In this document: in pieces, positions 62,857 to 64,000 of the stretch | How the letters are laid out: every line of letters starts with the position of its first letter | Numbering within the stretch: position 1 is the stretch's first letter | Origin: Curtobacterium sp. 'Ferrero' | GTDB taxonomy: Bacteria; Actinomycetota; Actinomycetes; Actinomycetales; Microbacteriaceae | DNA: 64,000 nucleotides | Reading direction: 5' to 3' | NCBI RefSeq assembly: GCF_002412165.1 | Contig: NZ_NXIA01000001.1 | Span: 124,001-188,000, forward strand | Translations under genes and position numbers: made by a program | The notes under the pieces: generated by a model | The model's input: only the letters and a program-made list of their open reading frames with translations | What the model was told of the DNA's origin: nothing | The model's database searches: none

Positions 62857-63884
62857 GCGCGGGCTCCCTCGAGGTCGGCGGCAGCGGGAGCCGGCACGGC
62901 GCCGTCGAGCGTGGCCTGGTCGGCTCGGCGCTGCTTGCGGGTGGGACCGGCGTCGTCCCCGGTGTCGAGCTTCACGGCCCGGAGGTAGACGAACAGCGGG
63001 ATGGCGACGATCACGAGCGAGCAGATCGCCATGGCGGCGGACAGGCCGAAGCGGAACGACTGGAAGCTCGCGATGTACGTCAGGACGGGCATCACCTCGA
63101 CGCTCGACGGCAGCGGGATGCCGAACAGGACGAACGGCAGCGTGAAGTTGTTGATGTTGTGCAGGATCGAGATGATCACCGCGAGCGAGAGCGGGCCGCG
63201 CAGGTACGGGAAGATGATGTACCGGAGCTTCGCCCACCAGGTCACGCCGTCGAGCGCCGCGGCCTCGTGCACCTCGTTGTCGACCGCCTGCAGTCCGGCG
63301 AGGGAGAGCAGGTAGACGAACGGCCAGCTCGTCCAGACCATGACGCCGGCGAGCGCCCAGTACGACGCGGAGCCGTTCAGCCAGAGGACGTCGGTGTGCA
63401 GGACCGAGTTCACGACGCCCTGCGGCTGGAGCATGGTCCGGAAGAACGTGCCGACGACGAACGCGGGCAGCACGTACGGGATGAGGTACACCGACCGGAC
63501 GAGGCCGCGACCGGGGAACCGGTTCTGGGTCGAGATCGCGGCGGCGACGCCGATCGGGACGGTGACGGCGGTGACGAGCACCGAGAGCGACACGGAGATC
63601 CAGATCGAGTGCAGGAGCGGTGAGGCGGTGAAGGCCTCGGCGAAGTTCGCGAGCCCGACGAACGGGGCGCTGAACCACTGGCGCAGCGTGTACTGGTCGA
63701 GGTCGAGCATCGCGATGTACAGCCCGACGAGGAGTGGTACCACGATCACGGCGAGCATGAGGACGCCGCCGGGCAGGAGCATCCAGAGCGGGCGCTCCTT
63801 CTTGTACAGCGGTGTCGAGCCCACGGGACGGACGGGCCGTCCGGTCGTCGGCTCCGTGCGGGGCCGGGTCTCGGTGGCGGTCAT
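62853..63884 (-). CDS. Carbohydrate ABC transporter permease (MalF type)
   Basis: 343 residues, six helices: LWMLLPGGVLMLAVIVVPLL, VRSVYLIPYVLPAFVVGTFF, then the EAA loop NEVHEAAALDGVTWWAKLRY. A long hydrophilic C-terminal tail (about 30 residues) follows. ATG 63884 shares its A with the preceding TGA (TGATG), with GGAGGG seven bases upstream; GTG 63887 is possible. Together with MalG-type and solute-binding partners it forms an importer; the ATPase is not in the operon and is probably a shared MsiK-like protein. Confidence 0.92.
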   Translation of the reverse strand: MTATETRPRTEPTTGRPVRPVGSTPLYKKERPLWMLLPGGVLMLAVIVVPLLVGLYIAMLDLDQYTLRQWFSAPFVGLANFAEAFTASPLLHSIWISVSLSVLVTAVTVPIGVAAAISTQNRFPGRGLVRSVYLIPYVLPAFVVGTFFRTMLQPQGVVNSVLHTDVLWLNGSASYWALAGVMVWTSWPFVYLLSLAGLQAVDNEVHEAAALDGVTWWAKLRYIIFPYLRGPLSLAVIISILHNINNFTLPFVLFGIPLPSSVEVMPVLTYIASFQSFRFGLSAAMAICSLVIVAIPLFVYLRAVKLDTGDDAGPTRKQRRADQATLDGAVPAPAAADLEGARA

Positions 63885-64000
63885 CACAGCCCTCCGTTCT
63901 TCTGGCGGTCGAGGGTGGATTGGGCGTCGCGCTGGGCGGCCCGGAGCCGGTTCGCGAGTTGCTCGTCGGACACGCCCCCGCCCTTGAGCTGCGGGATGGA
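63884..64000 (-). CDS. C-terminus of an extracellular solute-binding protein
   Basis: Only the last 38 residues are in the window; the frame is in phase with the right edge. The visible end is helical and polar (LANRLRAAQRDAQSTLDRQK), as in sugar-binding lipoproteins of carbohydrate ABC importers, and the stop overlaps the permease start. Identity rests on position and this tail. Confidence 0.6.
   Translation of the reverse strand, partial: SIPQLKGGGVSDEQLANRLRAAQRDAQSTLDRQKNGGL

Overview
The window is a dense, very GC-rich stretch of actinobacterial chromosome with no rRNA, CRISPR array, insertion sequence or prophage. Frequent GTG starts, stop/start overlaps, many apparently leaderless promoters, and the gene set (DUF6264 beside ispH, DUF4245 beside xseB, DUF4307/mca/greA, type II NADH dehydrogenase, LemA-HtpX) point to the family Microbacteriaceae, most likely Curtobacterium or a close relative. 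The genus is an inference from content; no marker RNA is present to confirm it.

Layout. 1-7232 (minus): a tightly coupled myo-inositol catabolic operon (iolC, a Cgl0158-type aldolase, iolA, iolB, iolD, a TIM-barrel isomerase cut by the window edge), with a promoter and palindromic operator candidate upstream. 7454-10774: rmuC, a DUF1266 protein and a PoNi-like immunity protein. 10847-21017: core metabolism (glpX, fbaA, M18 aminopeptidase, ispH, xseA/xseB, DUF4245, beta-carbonic anhydrase, fumC). 21193-29743: PhoH2 (PIN-ATPase), a class V aminotransferase, then a block resembling the M. tuberculosis Rv1080c-Rv1086 neighbourhood (cis-prenyltransferase, TrhA, small membrane protein, Mca, DUF4307, GreA) and ilvA. 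29796-40038: AI-2E-type transporter, YcaQ-like glycosylase, HtpX/LemA, an unusual 804-residue Ig-like/polytopic protein, an acyl-CoA ligase and a ThrE-type exporter. 40168-40314: a tRNA with anticodon UAA and a degenerate tandem copy of its 3' part. 40421-55237: ndh, DUF501, DivIC/FtsB, enolase, hisS, mazG, nhaA, mfd, pth, L25 and a coiled-coil protein. 55254-56169: an unassigned two-gene module with a strong Shine-Dalgarno. 56257-64000 (minus): a sugar-acid operon (ABC importer, two TIM-barrel isomerases, Gfo/Idh/MocA dehydrogenase, fructuronate reductase, mannonate dehydratase).

How it fits together. The two catabolic operons at the edges feed carbon into central metabolism: inositol to acetyl-CoA and dihydroxyacetone phosphate, and probably hexuronates to 2-keto-3-deoxygluconate. 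The middle is housekeeping: gluconeogenesis/glycolysis (glpX, fbaA, eno), the TCA cycle (fumC), respiration (ndh), isoprenoids (ispH, cis-prenyltransferase), DNA repair (xseAB, mfd, rmuC, ycaQ), and translation or tRNA quality (hisS, pth, L25).

The most interesting signal is not a gene. Three families of intergenic palindromes recur. Family A (arms built on CGGACGGGAGGC) has nine copies and lies at six of the eight convergent gene junctions, with paired substitutions in both arms. Family B is built on CCGCGAAAGCGACAG / CTGTCGCTTTCGCGG. A compound element lies at 25914-26013. These look like a lineage-specific set of bidirectional terminators or dispersed hairpin elements.
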